Origin: an uncultured Porphyromonas sp.
GTDB taxonomy: Bacteria; Bacteroidota; Bacteroidia; Bacteroidales; Porphyromonadaceae
DNA length: 20,479 bases
Direction: 5' to 3'
Assembly (NCBI GenBank): GCA_900539765.1
Contig: UQDF01000043.1
Coordinates: 1 to 20,479 of the forward strand
The translations under genes and the position numbers were made by a program. Under the pieces are notes generated by a model. It saw only the letters and a program-made list of their open reading frames with translations, did no database searches and had not been told where the DNA came from. Shown piece after piece: positions 1 to 6,134 of this stretch (positions within the stretch are counted from its first letter, which is position 1; each line of letters starts with the position of its first letter).

Positions 1-14
1 CTAGCCTAGTCTAG
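1..14. repeat. CTAG-rich edge, possibly the end of a CTAG repeat array
   Basis: The window opens with three CTAG words in 14 bases (at 1, 6 and 11), spaced 5 nt apart. Two larger arrays built on CTAG lie at 10975-11033 and 19187-19240, and the first of those also contains a 5-nt unit. This may be the tail of a third array cut by the window edge. The evidence is thin because the left flank is not visible. Confidence 0.3.
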
Positions 15-209
15 AAAAGGAAACTCTTCGCTCCGGGAGCGCCCCCGCGGCAAGGGGTGGGAGCCCCCACCCCGACGAGCGGTTCACCCGAAGAGCAGTC
101 GACCGAACTTGCGAAACGAGAAAAAAACTTCGCTTTTTACTTGCATATGAACTTAAAAAGCAAATCGTTACTCGTCTTGATATCCTACAATCGACAGTCG
201 CCATTTTCG
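15..209. other. Non-coding stretch upstream of recR with two GC-rich hairpins
   Basis: No convincing gene lies here. Two inverted repeats are visible: CGCTCC/GGAGCG at 29-41 with a one-base centre, and GGGGTGGG at 54-61 against CCCACCCC at 66-73 with a 4-nt loop. Neither is followed by a T-run, so they are not standard intrinsic terminators, though they could be the 3' end of an upstream transcript. From about 117 onward the sequence becomes A/T-rich and leads into the recR promoter. Confidence 0.4.
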
Positions 210-217
210 TATCTTTG
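210..217 (+). promoter_or_regulatory. -7 promoter box for the recR operon
   Basis: TATCTTTG matches the Bacteroidota -7 consensus TAnnTTTG and ends 17 nt before the recR ATG, which would leave a very short leader. No clear TTG/TTTG -33 box stands about 19-21 nt upstream. Confidence 0.6.
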
Positions 218-234
218 TGGCGACCGACTAAACT

Positions 235-852
235 ATGAAAGATCAGTACCCCTCCCAATGGCTCGAGCGTGCCGTAGATCAGCTCTCCCTCCTTCCTGGC
301 ATAGGGCGCAAGACTGCTATGCGTATGGCGCTACACCTGCTTCGTCAGCCGCCCTCCTATGCACAGCATCTAGGGGAGGCGATCATAGACCTTCGCCAGA
401 AGATCTGCTACTGCGAGCGATGCCACTGCATCAGCGACAGCCCGCTATGCGACATTTGCTCCGATCCGCAACGGGACCAGAGCGTCGTCTGCGTCGTCGA
501 GCAGGTGAAGGATGTCCTGACCATCGAGCAGACGCACCGCTACAAAGGCCTGTACCACGTCTTGGGCGGGATCATCTCTCCGATAGATGGCATCACGCCA
601 AACGACCTGGAGATCGAGTCGCTCTACGAGCGTGTCCAGGAGGAGCCTATCCGTGAGGTGATCCTCGCTATACGCTCGACCCTAGAGGGCGACACGACCA
701 ACTACTATATATATAAGCGCTTGGAGTCTACGGGTGTGCTGGTCTCGCTCATCGCACGGGGTATCTCTATCGGCGATGAGATCGAGTATGCCGACGAGGT
801 GACGCTCGGGAGCGCCATCGCGAATCGTACCCCCTTTGACCAAGTGAAGTAA
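235..852 (+). CDS. recR: Recombination mediator protein RecR
   Basis: RecR acts with RecO (and RecF) to load RecA on gapped DNA during recombinational repair in the cytoplasm. The 205-residue length is normal for the family. An N-terminal helix-hairpin-helix (LPGIGRKTAMRMA, about residues 20-32) is followed by a zinc-finger region with cysteines at 58, 60, 63, 65, 72 and 75; the likely ligands are C60-x2-C63 and C72-x2-C75. A Toprim domain runs from about residue 82 to 175 (VVCVVEQVKDVLTIE, then YHVLGGIISPIDG). The ATG at 235 is favoured because it lies just after a -7 box and gives a full-length N terminus. It is the first gene of a probable operon with ligA, 7 nt downstream. A larger overlapping reading frame at 57-656 is a shadow. 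Confidence 0.97.
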   Translation: MKDQYPSQWLERAVDQLSLLPGIGRKTAMRMALHLLRQPPSYAQHLGEAIIDLRQKICYCERCHCISDSPLCDICSDPQRDQSVVCVVEQVKDVLTIEQTHRYKGLYHVLGGIISPIDGITPNDLEIESLYERVQEEPIREVILAIRSTLEGDTTNYYIYKRLESTGVLVSLIARGISIGDEIEYADEVTLGSAIANRTPFDQVK

Positions 853-859
853 CTCCCCT

Positions 860-2899
860 ATGACACGCAATAATACAGAGCTAGAGATAGAGCAACTGCG
901 TAAGACAATCGAGCAGCACAACCGCGCTTACTACCTAGACAATGCTCCGACCATAAGCGATGCGGACTACGATGCGCTGATGCAGCGGCTCCTCACGTTG
1001 GAGGCGGAGCACCCAGAGTTTGCAGACCCGACTTCGCCTTCTCTCCGTGTGGGGCGGGATCGAAACGATGCTTTCGTTCAGGTGGCGCACGAGCGACCGA
1101 TGCTTTCGCTCTTGAACACGTACAACTACGATGAGATCGCTGAGATCTGCGAGCGTACCGACACGCTCCTAGCTACGGACGATGTGCCGTGGGTGGCGGA
1201 GATGAAGTATGACGGCTCCTCCATATCGCTGATCTACGAGGAGGGTGTGCTGGTGCGTGCCGTGACACGTGGTGACGGGACGCTCGGCGATGACGTGACG
1301 GTCAATGTGCGGACGATTCAGTCGGTGCCGCTACGTCTGCGTCCAGTTGCGGGGCATCCCGACTACACGACGGGGCGCATCGAGGTGCGGGGCGAAGTGC
1401 TACTGCCCTTCAAGGAGTTCGAAAGGCTCAATGGGAAGCGTGCGGCTGAGGGCGAAGCGCCTTTTGCCAATCCTCGCAATGCGGCTGCGGGTACGCTCAA
1501 GACGCTCAATAGTCGTGTCGTGGCGCAGCGTCATCTGCTCTGCATCTGCTACTACCTCTATGCGCTGGACGATGAGACTCGTCTGCCGGATAGTTACTAT
1601 GAGCGTATGCAGCTCCTGGAGGAGATGGGCTTTGACACGGGCGTCGCACCATTTAGAAGTAGCGACCTGTCGGCACTATACCATTATATAGACGAGTGGG
1701 ACGTACAGCGGGGCGATCTGCCCTACGCCACAGACGGCATCGTCCTCAAGGTGGACAGTCTCGCACAGCAACGCGCGCTCGGCAATACAGCGAAGTCGCC
1801 ACGCTGGGCTTTTGCCTACAAGTATCAGCCAGAGAATGCGCGCGCAGAGCTTCTCTCGGTGGACTACCAGGTGGGGCGCTCAGGGATTGTCACGCCTGTG
1901 GCCAATGTGGAGCCAGTCCTCATCTCGGGGACGGTGGTGCGTCGTGCCACGCTGCACAACGAGGAGTTCATCAAGAGCCTCGACCTGCACTACCATGACT
2001 ACGTATATATAGAGAAGGGTGGCGAGATCATCCCTAAGATTACCGCTGTGGAAACCAGTCTCCGACGGACCGAGGCGGAGCCTGTGCGACTGCCTGAGAG
2101 CTGTCCCGCTTGTGGCGCACCGCTCCAGCAGATCGATGGCTCGGTGGGTTACTACTGTGTCAACAGCTACGCCTGCCCGCCACAGATTATGGGGCGCATC
2201 GAGCACTACTGCACACGACGAGCTGCCGACATCAACGTGGGCCCGGAGACGATCGATGCGCTCTTTGACAGACATCTTATCGAAAACATCGACGACCTCT
2301 ACAAGCTCACAGCTAGCGACTTGGCGCAGCTGCCGAACTTTAAGGAGAAGTCGATCAACAACCTTCTCGCCAGCATCGAGCAGTCGAAGAGTCGTCCCTT
2401 CGCTCGCTTGCTCTACGGCATCGGGATCCGCTATGTAGGCGAGGGGACGGCGAAGACACTGGCACGACACTTCCAGAGCATCGACCGACTGGCTCAGGCG
2501 ACCGACTACGAGCTGCAAGCCCTGCCCGATGTAGGGCCGAAGATCGCCGAGCAGGTCGTTTACTACTTCTCTCTAGAGCGTAATCAGCAGTTGATCGCAG
2601 AGCTACAGCGCTGTGGTGTGATCCTAGAGGAGCGTAGCGAGGAGACGACCGATGCGCCTCAGTCCAACCGCCTCGAAGGCGAGAGGATCGTTATCTCCGG
2701 GAGCTTCACCCAGCACAGCCGTGATGAGTACAAGCAGCTCATCGAGCAGCATGGTGGTGTCAACGTGGGGAGCATCTCGGGCCGTACGACCTTCGTCCTG
2801 ATGGGTAGCGATATGGGTCCCTCGAAGCGTGCCAAAGCTGAGCAGCTCGGCATCCCGCTCGTCACGGAGGAGGAGTTTCTCGCTCGTCTTAACTCTTAG
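860..2899 (+). CDS. ligA: NAD-dependent DNA ligase LigA
   Basis: LigA seals nicks in duplex DNA using NAD+ as AMP donor; it is the essential replicative ligase. At 679 residues it is full length. The domains are in the usual order: an N-terminal Ia domain with the NAD-binding Tyr pair (RAYYLD, about residues 22-27); a nucleotidyltransferase domain with the adenylation lysine in EMKYDG (Lys116); an OB fold; a Cys4 zinc finger (CPACG, then the CVNSYAC segment, about residues 415-437); helix-hairpin-helix repeats; and a C-terminal BRCT domain from about residue 600 (RIVISGSF to the end). The gene starts 7 nt after recR and a MATE pump gene follows 24 nt after its stop, so all three are probably co-transcribed. 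Long antisense frames inside it are shadows. Confidence 0.98.
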   Translation: MTRNNTELEIEQLRKTIEQHNRAYYLDNAPTISDADYDALMQRLLTLEAEHPEFADPTSPSLRVGRDRNDAFVQVAHERPMLSLLNTYNYDEIAEICERTDTLLATDDVPWVAEMKYDGSSISLIYEEGVLVRAVTRGDGTLGDDVTVNVRTIQSVPLRLRPVAGHPDYTTGRIEVRGEVLLPFKEFERLNGKRAAEGEAPFANPRNAAAGTLKTLNSRVVAQRHLLCICYYLYALDDETRLPDSYYERMQLLEEMGFDTGVAPFRSSDLSALYHYIDEWDVQRGDLPYATDGIVLKVDSLAQQRALGNTAKSPRWAFAYKYQPENARAELLSVDYQVGRSGIVTPVANVEPVLISGTVVRRATLHNEEFIKSLDLHYHDYVYIEKGGEIIPKITAVETSLRRTEAEPVRLPESCPACGAPLQQIDGSVGYYCVNSYACPPQIMGRIEHYCTRRAADINVGPETIDALFDRHLIENIDDLYKLTASDLAQLPNFKEKSINNLLASIEQSKSRPFARLLYGIGIRYVGEGTAKTLARHFQSIDRLAQATDYELQALPDVGPKIAEQVVYYFSLERNQQLIAELQRCGVILEERSEETTDAPQSNRLEGERIVISGSFTQHSRDEYKQLIEQHGGVNVGSISGRTTFVLMGSDMGPSKRAKAEQLGIPLVTEEEFLARLNS

Positions 2900-2923
2900 T
2901 GCGTCCAGTGCGGTTCGTGTGAT

Positions 2924-4282
2924 ATGAGTTGGAGTACGTACTACCGAAGCTGTCGGGCGCACTACGGGCCTTTGCTACGTCTAGGGCTACCCGTGATCAT
3001 CGGACAAGTGGGGCTGATCCTCGTAGGCTTTGCGGACAATGTGATGGTGAGTCACCACAGCCTAGACGAGCTAGCGGCTGCTTCCTTTGTCAATAACTTT
3101 CTCAATCTATCGATCATCTTCGGAATGGGTTTTTCCTATGGTCTGACACCACTGGTGGCGACCAATAAGGAGTGGGGACGCTCCGATCAGGTGGCACACT
3201 ACTTAGGGCATAGCTTCCTGCTCAACCTTTTGATCGCTCTCCTAATCGGTGGAGGGCTGCTGCTCCTCGAGGGGAGTCTGGGGCTGTTCAATCTCCCCGA
3301 TGAGCTGCACGCCATAGCCCTACCCTACTATCGTATCCAGATCGTGGGCTTTATGGTGGTGATGCTCTTCAATACGTTCAAGCAGTACACCGAGGGGATG
3401 GGAGATACGCAGATCCCAATGTATATCACCCTAGCGGGAAATGTGCTAAACATCGGGCTCAACTACCTCCTCATCTATGGCAAAGGGGGCCTCCCCGAAT
3501 GGGGCTTGTATGGAGCTGGCATCGCAACGCTGATCAGCCGTGTGGCGATGCTGCTGGCGATCGTTGCTGTGACCGCTCTGTTACCGCGCTACCGTGAGAT
3601 CCTAGAGCGGTTGCGATGTCTGCGCTGGTCGTGGCGTGAGGGGCTGGTACCACTATTACGACTAGGCACGCCTGTAGCTCTGCAGATGGGTATGGAGGCC
3701 GCCTCCTTTTCCATAGCGGTCATCTTGGTTGCTCGGATTGGCACCTCAGCCTTGGCAGCTCATCAGATCATTGCGACGGTTAGTACGCTCGGCTTTATGG
3801 TTTACTACGGCATCGGAGCAGCCACAGCGATACGTAGCAGCACGCTCCTAGCACAAGGAGAGCGACGAGAGACCCGCCGTGTGGCCAGTGCGGGCGTCTA
3901 CCTCTGTCTCTTTGTGGCTGCGGTTATGATGCCACTCCTGGTTATATTTCGTGAGCCTGTGGTGCGCCTCTTCAATGCCGATCTCTCAGTCGCTGAGGCC
4001 ACTTACCTAGCGCTCATCCCGCTCTGCCTCTACCAGATAGGCGATGCACTACAGATCATCTATGCCAATGCCCTCAGAGGGATCAGTCGTGTAGCGATAC
4101 TAGCACCAGCTGCTGCTCTGTGTCACCTGATTGTGGCGCCAGCTATGGCGTGGCTCTTCGGCTTTAACATCGGGCTGTATGGCGCTCCCTTGCAATTGAT
4201 GGGTATCTGGTTTGCCTTCCCCGTTAGCCTGACACTCTTGGGACTCATCCTTCGGTATTCGTTCCAACGGGCAACTAGATAG
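2924..4282 (+). CDS. MATE family multidrug/cation efflux transporter
   Basis: This is an inner-membrane antiporter of the MATE (NorM/DinF) type, which exports cationic drugs or metabolites in exchange for Na+ or H+. The 452-residue product is almost entirely hydrophobic, with about 12 predicted membrane segments in two similar halves, the normal MATE length and layout. Family-like stretches are GLPVIIGQVGLILVGFADN near residue 20 and the matching second-half stretch LRLGTPVALQMGMEAASF near residue 245, each beginning a six-helix half. The substrate cannot be told from sequence. The ATG lies 24 nt after the ligA stop, and an intrinsic terminator follows 26 nt after its own stop, so it is the last gene of the recR operon. 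Confidence 0.93.
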   Translation: MSWSTYYRSCRAHYGPLLRLGLPVIIGQVGLILVGFADNVMVSHHSLDELAAASFVNNFLNLSIIFGMGFSYGLTPLVATNKEWGRSDQVAHYLGHSFLLNLLIALLIGGGLLLLEGSLGLFNLPDELHAIALPYYRIQIVGFMVVMLFNTFKQYTEGMGDTQIPMYITLAGNVLNIGLNYLLIYGKGGLPEWGLYGAGIATLISRVAMLLAIVAVTALLPRYREILERLRCLRWSWREGLVPLLRLGTPVALQMGMEAASFSIAVILVARIGTSALAAHQIIATVSTLGFMVYYGIGAATAIRSSTLLAQGERRETRRVASAGVYLCLFVAAVMMPLLVIFREPVVRLFNADLSVAEATYLALIPLCLYQIGDALQIIYANALRGISRVAILAPAAALCHLIVAPAMAWLFGFNIGLYGAPLQLMGIWFAFPVSLTLLGLILRYSFQRATR

Positions 4283-4308
4283 CAGGGGGCTTATAGTTAT
4301 GACGAGAG

Positions 4309-4343
4309 GGGTAGACTCTGCATGGAGTCTACCCTTCTTTTTT
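4309..4343 (+). terminator. Intrinsic terminator of the recR-ligA-MATE operon
   Basis: A perfect 10-bp stem (GGGTAGACTC at 4309-4318, GAGTCTACCC at 4325-4334) with a 6-nt loop is followed by TTCTTTTTT at 4335-4343. The T-run is only on the + strand side, so it ends the MATE transcript and is not a standard terminator for the convergent HU gene. Confidence 0.93.
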
Positions 4344-4403
4344 GTAGATACACTTCGCAAGGGCGATAGCACTCCCGAAGGTATCGATGTGCGTAGCTAG
4401 TGC

Positions 4404-4676
4404 TTACTTCTTGTTGATGTCTAGAGCTGTGCTAGGCTTAAACTTGATAGACTTGCTAGCCTTGATTTGGATCGACTTGCCCGTCTGAGGGTTGATGCCC
4501 TTGCGAGCAGCACGCTCAGAAACGTAGAATGAGCCAAAGCCTACGAGTGAAAGGCGCTCCCCTTTCTTCATCTCCTCGTGGATGGTCTCTACCATGGCTT
4601 CATAGACAGCCTTTGTGTCCTTCTGAGTTAACTGAGCCTTATCGGCAACAGTCTTGATGAAATCTGTTTTGTTCAT
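4404..4676 (-). CDS. HU/IHF family nucleoid DNA-binding protein
   Basis: A small basic histone-like protein that bends and compacts DNA as a dimer. The 90-residue length is exactly that of HU. The N-terminal helical dimerisation part (MNKTDFIKTVADKAQLTQKD) is followed by the family signature GFGSFYVSERAARKGINPQT at about residues 46-65; the Asn-Pro within it is the tip of the DNA-intercalating arm. The start is preceded by an A/T-rich stretch with no Shine-Dalgarno. It is the only minus-strand gene here and is convergent with the MATE gene. It has its own promoter at 4806-4835, giving a leader of about 120 nt. Bacteroidota genomes usually carry several HU-like genes, so hupA or hupB is not assigned. 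No T-run terminator is visible on the minus strand between 4404 and 4309. Confidence 0.96.
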   Translation of the reverse strand: MNKTDFIKTVADKAQLTQKDTKAVYEAMVETIHEEMKKGERLSLVGFGSFYVSERAARKGINPQTGKSIQIKASKSIKFKPSTALDINKK

Positions 4677-4726
4677 AGGTAAACTTGTTTATGATTAGTT
4701 ATAAGATTATTCTCGTGTGATCACTC

Positions 4727-4758
4727 CCAAGAGTCGTCTAAACTAAGAGTCTTCTAAA
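4727..4758 (-). repeat. Tandem 16-nt direct repeat in the HU leader
   Basis: Two adjacent 16-nt copies, 4727-4742 (CCAAGAGTCGTCTAAA) and 4743-4758 (CTAAGAGTCTTCTAAA), agree at 14 of 16 positions. They lie inside the predicted 5' leader of the HU gene, about 50-80 nt before its start codon. They could be a protein or RNA binding site. The function is unknown. Confidence 0.6.
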
Positions 4759-4805
4759 CAACTTACGGAGCGGTACTTGGCAATGAACCAATACCTTTCA
4801 CGCCT

Positions 4806-4835
4806 CAAAGATAGTGGTTTTTTCGTTCTCTGCAA
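4806..4835 (-). promoter_or_regulatory. Promoter of the HU gene
   Basis: Read on the minus strand, TTG (4835-4833), a 19-nt spacer, then TATCTTTG (4813-4806). This fits the Bacteroidota consensus TTTG-N19-21-TAnnTTTG in both boxes and spacing, and is the most complete promoter in the window. Transcription would begin near 4799. Confidence 0.75.
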
Positions 4836-5094
4836 CTATTTTGGGCAAAAATCGCTCAATATGCTCTTGCTGAGAGCTATTTTGTGGCTTAATCGGGGGA
4901 TATCGTTCGTTTTGCTTAGCTTCTCTGCTAGGCACTCCTCACCATTCTCTCGAGTAACCCATAGTGTCATCGTAGGGAGACTGAGAATCCACACGTGGAG
5001 ATGGTACACCTACACGTAAGGGTCGAGCTAGACTCGGGATACACGTCGTGAGATAGGCTATAGTTCGTTCGTCTACTAAGTCTAGAACTTTTCG
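4836..5094. other. Non-coding divergent region between HU and the PspC gene
   Basis: No reading frame here looks real: the frames at 4777-5019 (+) and 4939-5172 (-) have no recognisable composition or domain. The stretch contains three CACGT words at 4992, 5013 and 5042. The first sits in ACGTGGAGAT, a 10-mer that also occurs in the 22-nt repeat array near 19152. No RNA gene was recognised. Confidence 0.4.
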
Positions 5095-5102
5095 TACATT
5101 TG
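5095..5102 (+). promoter_or_regulatory. -7 promoter box for the PspC-MarR-acyl-CoA synthetase cluster
   Basis: TACATTTG fits TAnnTTTG. No good -33 box is visible at the expected distance. It would give a leader of about 75 nt that includes the hairpin at 5120-5140. Confidence 0.55.
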
Positions 5103-5119
5103 TAGCTGAACCAGCGTAG

Positions 5120-5140
5120 CTTAGGTCGTTCAAACCTAAG
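5120..5140 (+). other. Leader hairpin upstream of the PspC gene
   Basis: CTTAGGT (5120-5126) pairs with ACCTAAG (5134-5140) around a 7-nt loop. It is not followed by a T-run, so it is a leader structure or operator rather than a terminator. Confidence 0.45.
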
Positions 5141-5183
5141 AGACTTACGACAGACTTATCAATTAAAACCAACCAATACAGCT

Positions 5184-5387
5184 ATGGCAAACAACAAGAG
5201 ACTCTATCGCTCTCGCGAAGCGTGGATAGGAGGCGTATGCGGTGGCATCGCAGACTACTTCGGATGGGATCCGACGATCGTACGACTCATCTACTTACTG
5301 CTCACCTTCACAACTGGTTTTGCGGGCATCCCTATCTACATCCTCTTGTGGATCTTCGTGCCACTAGAGCGTTATCGCAACTATTAA
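5184..5387 (+). CDS. PspC domain small membrane protein
   Basis: The 67-residue product is a single PspC domain. It has a basic N terminus (NKRLYRSREAWIGGVCGGIADYF, of which GVCGGIADYFGWDP is the family signature) followed by one long hydrophobic segment (about residues 32-60, LIYLLLTFTTGFAGIPIYIL). In Enterobacteria PspC senses envelope stress with PspB, but stand-alone PspC proteins such as this one are common in Bacteroidota and their role is not settled. It probably sits in the inner membrane. It is the first gene of a cluster: a MarR-type regulator starts 21 nt after its stop. The start has A-rich sequence before it and no Shine-Dalgarno. Confidence 0.92.
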   Translation: MANNKRLYRSREAWIGGVCGGIADYFGWDPTIVRLIYLLLTFTTGFAGIPIYILLWIFVPLERYRNY

Positions 5388-5408
5388 AGATCTTCAGTAC
5401 ATAGCACG

Positions 5409-6068
5409 ATGAGTTACCCATTACTACATGAGCTACTCGACCTAGTCGAGAGGTACGAAGAGTTTCGTGGGAATGCTGAGCAGTCGATGAGCAACTTCTT
5501 GCGCTTTGCCGATCAGTCCCTGGAGCAGCAGAAAAGCTCCGAAGAGCCTAAGACGGGGATACGTAGTCAAGCGTTTCTCAATACGATGATCGCTCGTGAC
5601 ATAAGCTTCGTCTACCGCTATATGCGCTGCCTCGTCCGTAAAGCAATCAAAGACACTCCCCTACAGACCATCGATGAGTACTCTTATCTCATCACGCTGA
5701 TGGCAAAGGGGGAGATGACCAAGACCGAGCTCAACAACTACAACGTGGTCGAAAAGACCTCCGGCAGTGAGATCATCCGTCGTCTACTCAAGAGGGGGCT
5801 GATCTCGCAGACGCGCAATCTACAGGACAGGCGTAGCTTACTCCTCAACATCACACCCAAGGGGCGAGAGGTGGTCAAGGAGCTACTTCCTCGTATGCAG
5901 CAGAGTAGCGACATACTCCTACGCGATCTCTCTTGGGATCAGAAGATCTTCCTACACTCGCTCCATGAGCAGCTCTACGAAAGCAATCATCCACTCTTCC
6001 TCAACGAGCGAGATACGGATCTGGCAGAGCTTATCGAGAAGGTGCCTACCGACCACCACTCTCGCTAA
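5409..6068 (+). CDS. MarR family winged-helix transcriptional regulator (long form)
   Basis: A 219-residue protein whose middle is a MarR winged helix-turn-helix. Helices around residues 98-130 (TLMAKGEMTKTELNNYNVVE, then TSGSEIIRRLLKRGLI) are followed by the basic wing SQTRNLQDRRSLLLNITPKG at about 135-155, the typical DRRS-x-x-x-x-L-T-x-x-G pattern. MarR proteins are dimeric repressors or activators, often with small lipophilic ligands. This one is longer than the usual 140-150 residues, with an N-terminal helical extension of about 75 residues and a charged C-terminal tail. It lies between a PspC gene and an acyl-CoA synthetase gene, so control of membrane lipid use is plausible but is an inference. 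Confidence 0.88.
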   Translation: MSYPLLHELLDLVERYEEFRGNAEQSMSNFLRFADQSLEQQKSSEEPKTGIRSQAFLNTMIARDISFVYRYMRCLVRKAIKDTPLQTIDEYSYLITLMAKGEMTKTELNNYNVVEKTSGSEIIRRLLKRGLISQTRNLQDRRSLLLNITPKGREVVKELLPRMQQSSDILLRDLSWDQKIFLHSLHEQLYESNHPLFLNERDTDLAELIEKVPTDHHSR

Positions 6069-6080
6069 CAAGTAGGCTTC

Positions 6081-6129
6081 TCTAATCTCTAGCCTCTAGC
6101 TTCTAATCTCTAACCTCTAGCCTCTATCC
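6081..6129 (+). repeat. Seven tandem heptanucleotide repeats (TCTARYC family)
   Basis: Seven consecutive 7-nt units fill almost the whole gap between the MarR gene and the acyl-CoA synthetase gene: TCTAATC, TCTAGCC, TCTAGCT, TCTAATC, TCTAACC, TCTAGCC, TCTATCC. The array ends 5 nt before the ATG at 6135. The same family recurs at 11038-11072, 19241-19258 and 20353-20394, always in the same orientation relative to the flanking genes. Confidence 0.9.
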
Positions 6130-6134
6130 ATACC

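Noticed and set aside
54..73. GC-rich hairpin as an intrinsic terminator
   Set aside because: The stem is strong but no T-run follows on either strand.
57..656. 199-codon + strand frame overlapping recR
   Set aside because: It overlaps recR out of frame and its product is Arg/Pro-rich shadow sequence with no domain.
1880..2518. 212-codon minus-strand frame inside ligA
   Set aside because: It is antisense to the conserved ligase core; GC-rich coding sequence commonly leaves such frames open.
4777..5019. 80-codon + strand frame in the HU-PspC gap
   Set aside because: It covers the HU promoter, ends in the CACGT repeat stretch, and its product has no recognisable pattern.
4939..5172. 77-codon minus-strand frame in the same gap
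   Set aside because: It runs across the likely PspC promoter and leader hairpin and has no recognisable domain or start context.
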